Shown: positions 23,425-35,630, counted from the stretch's first letter. The stretch is DNA of 64,000 nucleotides from Torreya grandis (GCA_037957365.1 JARHVA010000082.1:1105001-1169000); one strand, 5' to 3'. Numbers and translations: made by a program. The notes: generated from the letters alone by a model not told the origin.

Positions 23425-23587
23425 AGAGATGAAGTATTGTGGGTATCTAAAGTCTTAGGAGTCTTGACTAGATTGTAAGAAAGCTTTATATTGATAAATA
23501 TTTGAAGCGATAGAAAGAAGTCGTAGCCATTCAACCTCTGCATTATTTTGTGTTAGACTAAGGTTGTAAAGAAGTCTTATATTATTA

Positions 23588-23606
23588 TGGTATTAAAGTC
23601 AATGAG
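23588..23606 (+). promoter_or_regulatory. Caulimovirid primer-binding site (tRNA-Met)
   Basis: TGGTATTAAAGTCAATGAG closely follows the family pattern TGGTATCAGAGC, which is complementary to the 3' end of initiator tRNA-Met and primes minus-strand synthesis. Differences look like C-to-T and other decay. Copy 2 keeps only the first seven bases at its end. Confidence 0.65.
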
Positions 23607-24144
23607 CCAAAGATATATCAAGATATAGTATTATATTCTATTTTTTAAGTTTATAACTTATTTGCTGCCTTGTAGTAGTATCATACATGTCTAAGAGCAT
23701 CAAATTCGTTATTTAATATATTGAAAGGCATTAATTCTAGTTTTAAAAAAATGAACCTAAACACTTGCATTCACAAATAGTTATTATTGGATAATGGTGA
23801 AATTATCTTGAGATCTTGATACAATCCAGGATTTCAAATCCTGGATGAAGTTGAAGCTAAAGGATTTTACAGTCTTGACCAACAAGACCCTGGCAACAGT
23901 GTTTGAAATCGCTGAAAGTTCTACTTCAATTCTATAAATACATGTTATTGAAGAATCACTCTCATGTACTCTTGTTAATTATAAACCTTCTTCTAATAAG
24001 CCTTCTAGTGTGTATAAGTCTTCATAGCTTGAGTCTAGGAGTAAAATTTTATTGGGAAAAGTTTTATATAAAATTACTTATGTCATTTGTTAAACCCTAT
24101 GTGAAAACTTTTGAGATTGCTCTTGAATATAAGCCTAAGAATAT
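23607..24144 (+). pseudogene. Caulimovirid leader and 5' movement-protein region (copy 2, left of LINE)
   Basis: This stretch follows the primer-binding site of copy 1 and is the start of the next viral unit, interrupted at 24144 by the LINE. An open frame runs from 23903 across the insertion point. The region resumes at 30295. Its position before the movement-protein motif in the joined order suggests the N-terminal movement-protein region, but the protein is too degraded to prove it. Confidence 0.5.
24126..24144. repeat. Left target-site duplication of LINE 1
   Basis: AATATAAGCCTAAGAATAT (19 bp) is identical to 30276-30294. It defines the insertion site of the LINE inside the viral array. 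Confidence 0.95.
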
Positions 24145-24154
24145 ATATATACAG

Positions 24155-24195
<41 letters not shown>

Positions 24196-24207
24196 TATAT
24201 ACATATA

Positions 24208-24248
<41 letters not shown>

Positions 24249-24295
24249 GTATATGTATATATATGTATGTATGTATATATGTATGTATATGTATA

Positions 24296-24333
<38 letters not shown>

Positions 24334-24366
24334 CATATATATACATATATATATACATATATATAC

Positions 24367-24400
<34 letters not shown>

Positions 24401-24404
24401 TTGT
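24145..24404. repeat. (AT)n microsatellite in the LINE tail
   Basis: About 260 bp of TA dinucleotides with interspersed GTATGTA and ACATATATA variants. It sits exactly between the target duplication and the A-rich 3' tail of the minus-strand LINE, so it grew from the tail of that insertion. Open frames predicted here are simple-repeat artefacts. Confidence 0.95.
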
Positions 24405-24530
24405 TTTTGTTTTTTTTTAAAAAGGGGTAAAAATAATATTAATAAGTAAAGAAAAGCATTACAAGAAGAACCGAGGGAAAAACCCCCCAGAAGAAAGCAG
24501 CAAAAACTGAAAAACTAGGCACACGCCCAA

Positions 24531-27500
24531 CTAGACAATATTATGAACCTCCCTATCAGCCTCTAGAATTCTTTCCAAATTAGAACGCAATGTCGAGGAG
24601 AGAGACCCCCAATCCTCAATATTTCCACCATCCAAATGGTATGACGCCCATTTAGCCAAAAAATCTGTTGCCCTGTTCCATTCACGTGGAATGTGAGAAA
24701 AAGTAACGCTATCCATAAGCGAGCAAATCCGCAAAAGCTGTTGCACAATCAGAGATAGTTGCTAATTGACGTCCACCACTTTCCTCTTAATGAGCAGGTT
24801 AATCAAGGCTTGAGAGTTCGATTCACAGATAATCCTATGCCAACCTAATGCCTGGGCCTTCTCAAGGGCATAAAGAATGGCCTGGCCTTCCATCATGTTA
24901 ATGGTTTACAGCCCCTCAGGAACTACAAAAAGAAAAATCACCGTACCTTTGGAATCCCTTCCTATCCCTCCAGTACCCGCGAGTCCCAAATTACCTCTAG
25001 AGGAACCATCTGTATTGATCTTGAGAATCCCACTAGGGGGCGTTGCCACTGACCAGTCCTGAGAATCTGCTCTTTGACCTGCTTGCTCCTCTTGACACAC
25101 GCTGACTTGCCAGTTAACTGCTGGAATCCAAGTCGCGCCACCACCTGAGCGTCTTGTTTGGTCAAAGGAAGGCAGATCACACTCTTTGCTTGGATGGTTT
25201 CCTAGATCATCCCCACCACTTTTTTCCATACTTACTGCACCATGACCCTCACCCCCCAAAAAATTTGCCTATTTCTCTCAAACCAGATCTGCCAGAATAG
25301 AAAAATGGGGCCGCCCAGCCATATGTCCTACAATGAGGGCATCCTTGAGGGGGATTCTCCCATTCCATTCTAGAAATTTACCACAAATTGAGCATGAAAA
25401 CATGGGCGCTGCCAAACATCCCACCAATAATGCCAGAGTTGCAAGGCAAAGGGGCATCGCAAAAAAAGGTGTGCTGAATCCTCCTTGGCTGCTCCACACA
25501 TAACACATACTGAAGGGCCTTAGAAACCTCTCTTTCAGAGATTGTCCTAGGTCAAGCACCTATTCCAAGCTAGCATCCAAGCAAAACAATTACATTTAGG
25601 CCATGTCAATTTATTCCAGTCCTATCTCCACCAATGCACTTCCCCCCTACCCAATCTCTGAAGAAGTAAAACTTGATATCCATATGAAATTGTGTAAGCT
25701 CCCTTGGGATTGGAAGACCAAGCTAGCTCATCCTCCTCCTGAAGAGGACTACAACGATGCCTGGAAAGGATGCTCAATAGCTCCTCATTCTCTTCCTGAG
25801 TCCCATTAACAGGCCAAGTTTCAGGAGCTTTCTAGTGAGCTACCTCCACTTGTCCTTGTGTAATGTAAACTTTGAAGTCACTCACCCGAGACCAGCCAAC
25901 ATCAAGGAATCTCTGATAAAGGTTCAACAAATTTGGAAACTAAGAAATGATGGGAGGATAACCATCCCAAGAGTCAGACCAAAAGAGAGCCTTGGATCCC
26001 TGTTTACAAATCCAAAATAAGCCGTCCTTGATGAGAGCAGCCCCTTTTTTGAGAGTACCCCATATTGCCAAACCTTTCCCAAGAAGCGGATAGTGAGGAA
26101 TGTCCCTCTGAGTGGTTCCAGAGTAGTACTTTTGTGAGAGAATTCTAGCCCAAGCTTTGTCTTGTTTGGTGCACCATCGCCAATAAAGTTTGGCCGCCAA
26201 AGCAATACCATTTAAGTCCGTCTACCTCAGACCGAGACCACCATATTTTTTGGGGCTGCAGACAATCTCCCATCTAATAAGGCTCCATTTAGTGGAGTTC
26301 AGACTACCAGCCCATAAGAATTGTCTGGTAACCGAATCAAACTCCTTAATGATTCCCATCGGGGCAACCTGGAGCATACACCTGTAAATAGATAAAGCCT
26401 GCACCATAGATTGGATAAGTTGAACCCGGCCCGCAAAGGATAACCACCTATGTGTCCAATGATTCACTTTCACCTAAAATTTCTCCAAAATAGCCTGCCA
26501 AGATTTTTTAGATGTACATCCAGCCGAGATAGGGATACCCAAGTAAATTAAGGGGGGAGTCCCAATCTAAAAATGTAGAGTCCTCGTTATCCGCTACTGA
26601 ATAGGGCCCAGAGTGTTGAAGAAGAAGATGGAAGACTTATCTTCATTAACCTTTTGTCCCAAGGCCATCAGATAAACATCTAACACACTGCGTAAATTAG
26701 TAGCTTCAGTCATTGTGGCCATGCCCATAAGGAAAGTGTCATCAGCAAATTACAGGTGTGATTGCGTTGGTAATTCCCCTCCCCATCGCCATCCTTGGAT
26801 ATGTCCTTCCTCTCTATTCCTACTGATCAACCTCCCCAAACCTTCAGCAAGGAGAAGAAAAAGGTACGAAGACAAAGGATCACCTTGTCGCAGCCCTCTC
26901 GTAGCACCAAAAAGCTGTGTGTTCTCCATTGATAAGCACTGAGAAGGAAGCCAAGGAAATGTAGCTCATGACCCATTGAGTCCATTCATTTGCAAAGCCA
27001 ATAGCACTAAGAACCTTCCACAGGAATGACCATCTAACCCTATCAAAGGCTTTGGCCATGTCTAATTTAATGAACATCGCCTTCTCTTTTGAGCTGGCCA
27101 TGGAGTGAATGGTCTCAACAACAATAACAATACCGTCCAGGATTTGCCTGCCTTCTACAAAACCACTCTACTCTTCTGAGATCACAGCATTCAGCCCTCT
27201 TTTTAACCTATCTGTAATGATTTTAGATATAATTTTGTAAACAACATTGCAAAGGGATATAGGGTGAAATTGACTTAGCCTATCAACACCTTCACATTTG
27301 GGTATGAGAGTAAGATAGGTCGCATTTGTAGCCTTAAGCATTTGCTTATTCCGCTGAGATTCTTGGACAATAGCTAAAAGGTCAAGTTTGATGATATCCC
27401 AGAATTCTTGGTAGAATTCAGCTGGGAAGCGATCAGGTCCAGCCACTTTCCCTTTTTTCATCTGAATAATGGTTTCCTCAAGCTCTCCAAGTGTGATTGG

Positions 27501-28830
27501 TTTCATTAAATTTTCATTCATTTCATGCGTCACCAACGATGGAATGCAGAAGAGAACCTAAGCTTCTTCCGGTGATTCTCCATTAGCATCTTCCCTGAAG
27601 AGAGTAGAGAAGTACTGCACTACCTCCTCTGAAATTGTCGAAAAGGAGTTAAGCCGCTCACCCTTTCATTGACCAGGGCTGAAATAGAATTGCCATGTCT
27701 CCTGGCTTTGAACGAATTGAAGAAAAAGGATGTATTTTTGTCCCCCTCCTAGAGCCATTCGACCCGAGCTTTCTGCTTCCAAAAAATTTCCTCCCCTAGC
27801 TCACATTCCTCCAGGTCTTTCACAGCCTGTGTTTCTTCTTGCAGTAAGTCTTCAGTCAGTCCTTCTTCCCTTATTATTATCGTGATACCATCAAGCTTGG
27901 TTTGTGCAGCAGCCTTAGCATGGAAAATGTTCCCAAAACTTTGGTGATTCCATCGCTTGAGCTTGTACTTCACATATTGCAGTGTTTTGGCAAAAATGTA
28001 CATTGTCGTACCATGGGCAGGCCTACCTCATTGCCACCAATTGGCAACACACTCATGTAGAGATTGATCCCGCAGCCACATGAGTTGAAATCTGAAGGAA
28101 GGAGAGAGTGGTGATACTGTGAGACACTATTAATCTTGATGGGCCAATGGTCTAATCCTCTCCAGTCTAAAATTTTAGACCTCGTAGACCACATATCTCC
28201 AACCCAAAAAGCTGAGACCAAAAAATGGTCAAGTCTCTCAGCTATGCAATGTTTCCCATTCCTACGGTTGTTCCAAGTAAACTTTCCATTATTGGGCTTG
28301 ATGTCAACTAAATTCAAAATTTCAATGTAGTTGTGCATTAGCAAAGCAAATGGGTCCAGCCTTGATGTGCCACCACTCTTTTCAGTCAAATCAAGAATAG
28401 CATTAAAATCACCTGCCATAATCCAAGGGTGGAAGGGGGCCAGGCTACGAACAAAACTTATGTGGCCCCATAAGGAGTTTTTACCCCGCCAATCATTGGG
28501 AGCATAGATATTGGAGAAGCGAATGACTTCCCTCGTCTCAAAGCTAGAAGCAATCATAGTCATGGAGTACTTAGAAGTCAGCCAGCCTATGAGACCAATC
28601 TTTCGTGGGTTCCACAGACAATCTAGTCCTCCTGAGTATCTAGTAGCGCCAATGCATTGACATTCTCCTTGCCTCTACAACTTGGGCGCTAGTCTGGACA
28701 TGTCTTCAACTAAAAGCTTAGTCTCTTGCAAGAAAAGGACATCCGGCCTATGACTTTTAATCGGGTTATGAACATCATTTTGTCTAGGGATATTGTTCAA
28801 ACCCCTTACATTCCAAGATATTATAATCAT
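24531..28830 (-). pseudogene. LINE 1 ORF2: endonuclease, reverse transcriptase, zinc finger, RNase H
   Basis: From the 5' side (about 28830): an APE-type endonuclease with QETKL (near 28710), AGDFNAILDL (near 28400), and LDWRGLDHWPIK (near 28140-28175), giving the expected Glu, Asp/Asn and Asp/His residues. The RT has GPDRFPAEFYQEFW, PISLCNVVYKIIS, FIKLDMAKAFDRVRWSFL (near 27020-27080) and FADDTF (26732-26749; catalytic Asp pair intact, a stop just before it). The zinc finger is CVMCGAAKEDSAHLFLRC (near 25460-25510). RNase H has INTDGSSRGN (near 25000) and REWNRATDFLAKW, but the third catalytic position reads ESNSQ where Asp is usual. Several stops and frameshifts separate the segments. Confidence 0.9.
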
Positions 28831-29040
28831 TTCAGAGGGTTAAAAAAGTGTGCATCTAGAGTCTTTATTGACCCCGACTCCACCAAAGTCTCTCCCATTA
28901 GCTTGATCTTTTCCAAGTCCTTTTTTCTGCCAGGCTTGCCAGATTTCTCTCCCCCTCCTTTCTTAAGGTCTTTTTGCAAAAGTCTGAGATGAGGAGAAGA
29001 TTTACTGCTTCTTGCTACCCTTGAGTCCCCAATTTTCTTG

Positions 29041-30190
29041 GTAAGGGGCATATTTCTGTCTTATTTAAGGGGAACAACTGAGGAAGTCATTCCTTCTAAA
29101 ATTATCAGCTGCTGGTCCATATCCACATGACAATCTCCAGCATCCTGTGTTTTAATTAAAGCCTCTGAAGCATTGGTCTCCTGAGCTGGTCCCTCAATCC
29201 CCTGGTCCAAAATCATCAATTCGGGATTCACCTTCTGCTAATTAAGGTCATCTAATATTTCAAATCTATTGAGCAAGTCATCTAATTATCTTTCCTTCAA
29301 GGACCGTTTTTGGCCTCTATTTCTATATCGGCCTTTAACTAGCATAAAACCATCAGTTTCAGGCACCTCACCTGGAAGCAGACCCCTTTCCTTGTCAGTA
29401 CTAGAAGGAGTGCGAGTAGATTGAGCTGGCTGAGGTGCAGTGGATTTTGAGCTGGGACACCATCGCTACAAATGCCCATAAGCATGACATAGATGATAGC
29501 GAAAAGGGAGGGTTTCATAATCCAGCTGTTGTACCCATGAAAAAGGGCCCACACTCATTTCAACAACATTTGGTAATGGCTTACTAAGATCAATTTCAAC
29601 ACAAATGCAGGCATAAGTCATTACCTTTTTCCCTAGGAGTGACATTAAGGAACCGACTGGCCTTCCCAGCAAGGATGCAAGCAATTGGAGAGTGTCTTCT
29701 CGATAGCATTCCACCAAAAAGCAGGGCAGACACGCCCACACCGAGACACGGTTTGGTAGTTCCTCTGAAGGTATGAAACTGGCATGCCAGGGCTTGATAA
29801 ATAGTTCCACTTGATTATGAAAGTAAGGACCTCCAGCAAAAACTCTTTGACAATCTGTTATACAGGTAAAAGTGACCATGAAATAGTTATTGGCCAGCAA
29901 TGTAATATCCATTTGTCCTTTCGGTGCCCATGTCTTCTGAGCCTATGCTTCCAGAAATAACAGTGACGTCTTAAGCCCCATAAACTTGCAGTACAGGGAG
30001 TGATTGGAATAGTATTCAATGTCTTCAGCAATCATTTCCATTGGTATAACCAGTTTGGGCCTCTCCTTGCATCTTTCCAGATAGCAGTTGACTTTGGGGA
30101 TGCGCATACTTGGTTGCTCAAGAGCAGCAAAAGAACCTAAACCTTGCAAAAGTGGAGCCTTCCCACTACTGCGCGCTCCCTGGGATGCCT
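29041..30190 (-). pseudogene. LINE 1 ORF1: Gag-like RNA-binding protein
   Basis: The minus strand encodes the plant LINE ORF1 (DUF4283-like) core: CLERCKERPKLVIP, GPYFHNQVELFIKPWHASF, LLGRPVGSL, DLSKPLPNVVEMSV, then YHLCHAYGHL where a CCHC zinc knuckle is expected. The first Cys of the knuckle has become Tyr in this copy and a stop follows the His. In LINE 2 the same knuckle is intact. Stops and frame changes occur within the segment. Confidence 0.8.
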
Positions 30191-30275
30191 GCTACAGTCC
30201 AAGCGTTTCCCTGTAGCTGCGCCCTGCTTTCTACCCTATCGCGCCCTCCTACTCGCCTTCATCCATTGCACCTCC

Positions 30276-30294
30276 AATATAAGCCTAAGAATAT
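30276..30294. repeat. Right target-site duplication of LINE 1
   Basis: Identical 19-bp copy of 24126-24144, next to the GC-rich 5' end of the LINE. Confidence 0.95.
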
Positions 30295-30379
30295 TTATCA
30301 AACAAATTGGATCCCAATTCTTCTGAGATTCTGACATAAAATATATTAAGATTCTCCTATAATTCAATTTGTTCATTTT

Positions 30380-30620
30380 TGTTTAATCTCAGTGTTTATT
30401 AAACCTCTATTTCTAAGAAATATCAAACTTGTAAATTATTTTACTATTTATGATTGTAGATTGTCAAACATTGCACATGCTTGCCAGCTATCTAATCTAT
30501 CTAATCTTAATGAAGGTCATGTTTGTTATGAGTTATTTCCAAATCTATCAGTCAGTTAGTCAGTGCCCATGATAAAGGATGTAAAGAAGTTAAAGTTGGA
30601 AGTTTAGATTGTTGGGGATT
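30380..30620 (+). pseudogene. Movement-protein-like segment (copy 2)
   Basis: Translation contains the short blocks YDCRLSNIAHACQLSN and NEGHVCYELFPNLSVS. They resemble the conserved core of caulimovirid 30K-type movement proteins, where an Ala-rich turn is followed by an EG-V-Y--YPNFSLS block. The segment lies upstream of the coat region as in this virus family. A stop follows. Homology is moderate; a profile search would settle it. Confidence 0.5.
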
Positions 30621-30816
30621 ATTTTCCTTAGTGTTTGGTTTATAAATGTTGGGTCCTTTCTAGTATACTAATCTGAGCATTCAGATTTTGTATTCTTTGA
30701 CAAATACCAATCATCCTTGTATTATAGAAAGTCTTCCTTATGCTCGCAAACTTAGTGGAACAATCTAATTACAAAATGGTCTTATAAGTAATATTTATGT
30801 TCAAACATAATGGAAA

Positions 30817-31484
30817 TTGAATTGGATTAAACATGATGTACCTGAGGATAAACATCATTCTACTACCCATCATGTATATAAAAATAAAATTCATGTCTTA
30901 CCTAGAAGTATTTCTCATAAAGTCTCAGATACACATAGAGAACCTTCTAGAGAAAGTTTTTCTAATCATTCTAGTAGAAGCACTAGTAAAGGAAATTTAT
31001 TTGTTGAATTGGAAGATGAACAAGTCCATCAAGGAAATGATAAGTTTCCTCATTTATTTATGTTTGCCCTACCAAGAGAGAAAACTCTTGAAATTATAAA
31101 GAGGGTGGTATCACTCTTTATAAAGGTGGATGATGGCCTCCCTTGAAAGGTTATCAAAAATATGAAGAAGGAAAAGTTTACTACTTTTCTTATGCCTCTC
31201 AACCTTCGAAATCTGAGGATAAGGAGCCATTTAATGAATTCAAACATGGTAATTACATTGTCAAATTCAATTCCCATTTCCAAGAAAATTTTGATGATCT
31301 TTGTAGAGATGTCCAAAAAATAAGGTATTCCATGGGAACTATACATAATATTAGTGATTCCCTATTTTTTATCATAAATTTTATTAAAATAGTCTATGAC
31401 AACATAGATAATTGTCTCAATATTGTACATTCTTCAGTTAATAAGTTAGATCATATTCAAAATTATGTTCATAGTATTGATTGA
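30817..31484 (+). pseudogene. Viral region between movement and coat proteins (copy 2)
   Basis: Two open segments (30817-31146 and 31143-31484) overlap by a few bases in different frames. The first is rich in His, Ser and Arg and ends with an acidic, Leu-rich part; the second has YQKYEEGKVYYFSYASQPS and a C-terminal part rich in Asn and Ile suggestive of a coiled coil. It is probably the N-terminal half of the coat polyprotein. There is no counterpart in copy 1, which is truncated. Confidence 0.5.
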
Positions 31485-31599
31485 AATTAAATAATATTGA
31501 TGATAAGTTTGATCAATTAGTTCAAGGAGTGTCATTGTTGAATAAGAATAAAATAAAAGTCAAGTACAACCATTAGTATTACCACAACCTTCAACCTGT

Positions 31600-32368
31600 T
31601 AAGAGGATCTTCAAAGAAAATCTCACTAAAGCCCAACAAAATGAAAAGGTCTTCAATCAAGATGAACCCATGAAAGCTCTTTATACATTGATTATTCAAG
31701 AATTTGTGACTCACATGCAACCCAAGAAAAATGAAGAAGTTAAATGGCTTATGCGTATGCAACTTTGTGATCTTTCTCAGTTTGAAGATTTTTCTAAACA
31801 ATTTAGAAATTTTGCTTATTCTATAAAATGCCATCAATCCAATTCTTTAAAAATGTATTATCTTAATGTTTTACCATTCAACCTTTATAATCATGTGTTT
31901 GCTTACTTACAATTAAAATTTTTATCTCTTGATAACCGTGCATTAGCTCATATCATAGACTTTTCCATATACCAAGTCTTTGATCTTATTTCTACCACTA
32001 AAGTTATTACAAAACTTGGTAAGCATCAAGCTAGTCATCTTCCTCCAAATTTCCTTGAGAGAACACCTTATGGTTGTAAGCAATATGTACATAATCCTAA
32101 ATGTTAATTCAAGTGTAAGCATATTACTTTTCACAAATATTATTTTTCTCAACATCACACACCTACTCCTAAGCATATTTTTTTGCCTTGCTATAAATTT
32201 CAATGTCCAGAGTCTAAGCAGGTAATTTGTTACATATTTCAACAACCAAGTCATAAATCATCTAATTGTAAGTGTAAAAATCCAATTGTCGAATTTATTT
32301 ATTCATCCAACACAATAATGTGGTGGGATATTATAGAAGAAAATGAAGATTTGTATGATCAAGATTGA
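31600..32368 (+). pseudogene. Coat-protein region with damaged zinc knuckle (copy 2)
   Basis: An open frame at 31670-32107 has MQPKKNEEVKWLMRMQLC and FSKQFRNFAYSIKC and then aligns with copy 1 from its first residues. After a stop the knuckle region reads CYIFQQPSHKSSNC: the second Cys is Phe here, so the CCHC site is lost, while copy 1 keeps it. The WWDIIEENEDLYDQD block is conserved between copies. Confidence 0.75.
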
Positions 32369-32979
32369 ATATACGAACTTGACATTGAAGAATTCAAAGA
32401 TGAAGATGGTACATACAAAGAACATTAACCAGGTGAGTTGGATGATTTAGATGATGATTTAGAAGAAGATATCCATTCCTTAATGCAAATACTATTGACA
32501 CCTTCTAGAGAAGGAAGCTCCGTATACAGAATTAGAGAAAGAGGATGAAGTCCTATAAGACCTACTTTTCAAGAACAAAGAGGAGGAAGAGGAAGATTTT
32601 CAGGAAGAGGCAAACAACCTCCACATTATAGTCAACTACCAATGGTGAGACCTCCAAGCCCCATACCACTTACCTTTCTAAAAAGTTTCAAGGCTAGTGA
32701 TACATGGGTAAAAAATAAATTTAGTTTCTTGATCCGAAAAGAAACAGTCATAGTTTGTTTAGCACCTACATAGATTAAAGACCCATACACAAAATAAGTA
32801 ATAGAAGAAGAAATCTATGATAAAGTTGTTTAATGGGAAACTCCTCAATACAAAATGAGATGGGGAGATAAAATAGATTGGATAGAATAAATACACCCTG
32901 CTAGACAAAACCATAATGTAGAGATCCTAAAAAAAGTAGACTGGTATGTTCAAACACTCATGTACCTTCTGATCCTAAG

Positions 32980-33453
32980 CCTGCTTATATTGCATAGATC
33001 ATTGATGGCAGGTATTCTCAATTTGTTTCTATTCAAATCAATAATAAATAGGGAATTACTTAAGTTTATATTGGTGCATCTCTTTCATTCTATAAATAAA
33101 TTGTATTATATAACTGGGAAGAGTTAGATGAGCAACATAGTTATAAGGCATTATACATCCAAAGAAATAGGTTTACCTATAACAAGTATACACATCAAGA
33201 ATTTATGGTTATTCAAGATAGGACATTATTTTATGATTTATTTGCTCATGACTAATTACCTATAGATTGTTTGTTAGGAGGAGAGTTCATTGACCAATAT
33301 TCACCTTATGGTAGTACACCCAAAAGTTTCTTATTTACCATAAATGGAGAAAGAATCAAATTTCCCAGACTAGTCTATGCTACAGAACAATACTTAGGTA
33401 ATACAACCCTTATTCAAAGTCCAGATAATCTTGTCCTTGAAAATATTAAATAA
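32980..33453 (+). pseudogene. Aspartic protease region (copy 2)
   Basis: IQINNK, then YIGASLSFYK where the catalytic DTGAS is expected (both Asp and Thr changed), then LLGGEFIDQYSPYGSTP and a 60-codon open segment to 33453. The frame contains several stops. Confidence 0.65.
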
Positions 33454-33589
33454 ATAGGACAGAAGAACAAAACATGTATTTGTTCCAATGACCCTAAAAA
33501 AATCTGGAACAAGTCCATGCCTACTATGGAGATAAATCTAGTAAAAAGAATAGATGAATATTGGGGAAAATATCTTAATCATTGCTCAT

Positions 33590-34660
33590 GATTATCGGGA
33601 TATGGATGAAGCCATAAGAGAATGATTAGAAGTTATTTTCATAGAACCTAATATTTCACCATATTGTTGTTATGCATTCATGGTGAATAAACATTCATAA
33701 CAAAAAGACAGAAAATGAGAATGGTTATCAACTACATGCCACTTAATGCCATTACTCTTCCTTGTCCTCATTCTATTCCTGATAAATCTTATTTATTACA
33801 TAAGGTTGAAAGTTACAAATATTTTTCACAATTTATCTATGAATCAGGATTCTATCATATCAAAGTTAAAGAGGATGATAAACCAAAGATAACTTTTAGT
33901 TGTTCTTTTGGACATTACCAGTGGAAGGTCATGCCTTTTGGCCTCATGAATGCACCTGCATACTTTTAGAGCTTCATGGATAAAATCTTCACAGGTATGT
34001 CATAATTTCTCTACATATATATTTATGACATTATGATTTTTAGTTAGTCTCTTGAGAGCACTTGCTACATTTGAAGAGATTATATGACACAATTATCTTA
34101 GCCAGTATAGGACTTTATGAAACAAAAATACAACTCTGTCAGATAGATTTTAAGTTCCTTGGAATGGAAGTGAAAAATAGTAAAGTATAAGTCCAAGGAC
34201 ATATTAAGGATAAAATTCTTGAGATCCTTGAAAATTTGGATAGAAAGCAATTACAAGTTTTTCTAGGAATTCTTAATTATTAAGCTGACAGGGGTGTGGA
34301 TAGATTCTGGTGTTTTCTCTGATGATGTCAAAAAATAGATCTCTTTAGATGAAGAGATCTATGTTATAAATAAGTGTCTAGAAATATTTCCTCTTAGATT
34401 GATGCATTTGAAACACTTTGTAATCAAAACTGATTGTACAAGGTTTGTAATATTCAAAGAAAAGGAGTGTGGTCGTAAGAATGGATGAGAAAAATATGTT
34501 TGTTGGCAAGACTATTTCAATAGATTTAACTATATTGTTCAACATATTGAAGGAAAAAACAATACCATTGAAAATTGGTTAATTGAAAATCATGCTCTTT
34601 CTTTAATGAATAATCCATAAGGACCTCAGAGACCTTAGTTTCCTATTAAAAAATTGAAAT
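33590..34660 (+). pseudogene. Reverse transcriptase and RNase H (copy 2, internal deletion)
   Basis: RT blocks INYMPLNAITLP, GFYHIKVKEDDKPKITFSCS and WKVMPFGLMNAPAYF (33715-33969) are better preserved than in copy 1. The palm motif is decayed to a YIYDIMIF-like sequence near 34020. Near 34305 about 220 bp present in copy 1 (about 22038-22262, including the first RNase H Asp) are missing. The end of RNase H is recognisable to about 34600. Confidence 0.8.
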
Positions 34661-35454
34661 GCATCAGGTTTGATGCATTATCACTCCCCATTCAAACAAA
34701 TATTTTTAGGTATGGAGTTATAGAGTGTTACAATATAATTTATAGACTTATGTCTCAATAATTAACTTCTAAAGCCTACTATATAGAAAATTTTGGTAAT
34801 CACAATCATTTGATTTAAAAAAAATTAAATTATGAGTTATTGATTATTATTTTTGTTGATATCATGTATAGACCAAGTTACAGGTGGAGCATAGAAATTG
34901 AAGAATAACAAAACGAGCACGTGATCCAATTCGTTAAAAGATGTGGACCTCCTATTCTTGGGATATAAGGACCACATATAAATGAAGAAGTGATTCCCTG
35001 TATTGTTATAAAAACAAGACTTGAATAAAATTCTAAAATGGAACTTTGCATGAATTCTCATAATACTCTTTGAAATCCCTATTATGAATTATAGTTATTC
35101 AAAATCACTTGTAAATTCAAACCAACACCTTTAGAAGATGTGACAAGGGAAGATGTAAGATTCTTTTTTTAAGGACAAGGGTCTAATCATTGGGACCCAA
35201 GAAGGTCACCATCATCTAATGAAAATAAAAGGCCAACATGTGGACTTGATTTTATTGATTTAATTTATGATTCATCATCAAATTATTCTTAGTGTGTGTC
35301 TCTTTATTGCGTGTCTATCACTTTATTTATGTTATGTACATTATGTTATGTTAGTGGTGTATGCTTTTATTAGAAGGAATCTTATGAGTTGTAAAATAAT
35401 TTGCTGTGAATGACACTATCAACCGGTAAAAACGGATATTCCTCATTCCTTTGC
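34661..35454 (+). other. 3' part of the viral unit after RNase H
   Basis: This is collinear with 22620-23416 of copy 1. It contains degraded coding sequence (YRPSYRWS-like and KFKPTPLEDVT-like blocks in broken frames) and then the non-coding region. No separate gene is supported. Confidence 0.5.
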
Positions 35455-35462
35455 TATAAATA
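35455..35462 (+). promoter_or_regulatory. TATA box of viral copy 2
   Basis: TATAAATA in the same context as in copy 1 (CTATAAATAAGAG against TTATAAATAAGAG). Confidence 0.6.
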
Positions 35463-35630
35463 AGAGTTGAACAAAGCGTAATGGGCATCTAGAGTCTTTG
35501 GAGTCTTGATTGTAAGAAATTTTTGTATTGAGAAAAAATTAAAGTAATAGAAAGAAGTTGTAGCCATTCAGCCTCAGCTTCTACATTGTTTTGTGTCAGA
35601 CTAAGTTCCTGAAAAAGTCTGAGATTATTG

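Larger units (their letters stand above)
19630..23606 (+). mobile_element. Endogenous caulimovirid (pararetrovirus), copy 1, 5'-truncated
   Basis: This copy starts inside the coat-protein region and continues through zinc knuckle, protease, reverse transcriptase, RNase H and the non-coding region with a TATA box and primer-binding site. It is collinear with copy 2 (30295-35637) over its whole length. The absence of LTRs and integrase, and the coat-knuckle, protease, RT, RNase H order with an initiator-tRNA-Met-like primer site, identify Caulimoviridae. All frames are broken, so this is a fossil integration. Confidence 0.85.
24145..30275 (-). mobile_element. LINE 1: full-length L1-type LINE, inserted in the viral array
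   Basis: A minus-strand LINE of about 6.1 kb (about 5.87 kb without the microsatellite) with a GC-rich 5' end, ORF1 with a zinc-knuckle remnant, ORF2 with endonuclease, RT, zinc finger and RNase H, and a 3' tail. It is flanked by perfect 19-bp target duplications. The 3' UTR ends TTTTTACCCCTTTTT, shared with LINE 2 at 37243-43291, so they are the same family. Both ORFs contain stops and frameshifts. Confidence 0.95.

Noticed and set aside
24083..24449. Several overlapping open frames of Tyr/Ile repeats on both strands
   Set aside because: They are translations of the (AT)n microsatellite and have no protein meaning.
26190..28992. Plus-strand frames inside LINE 1
   Set aside because: They are shadows of ORF2 on the minus strand.
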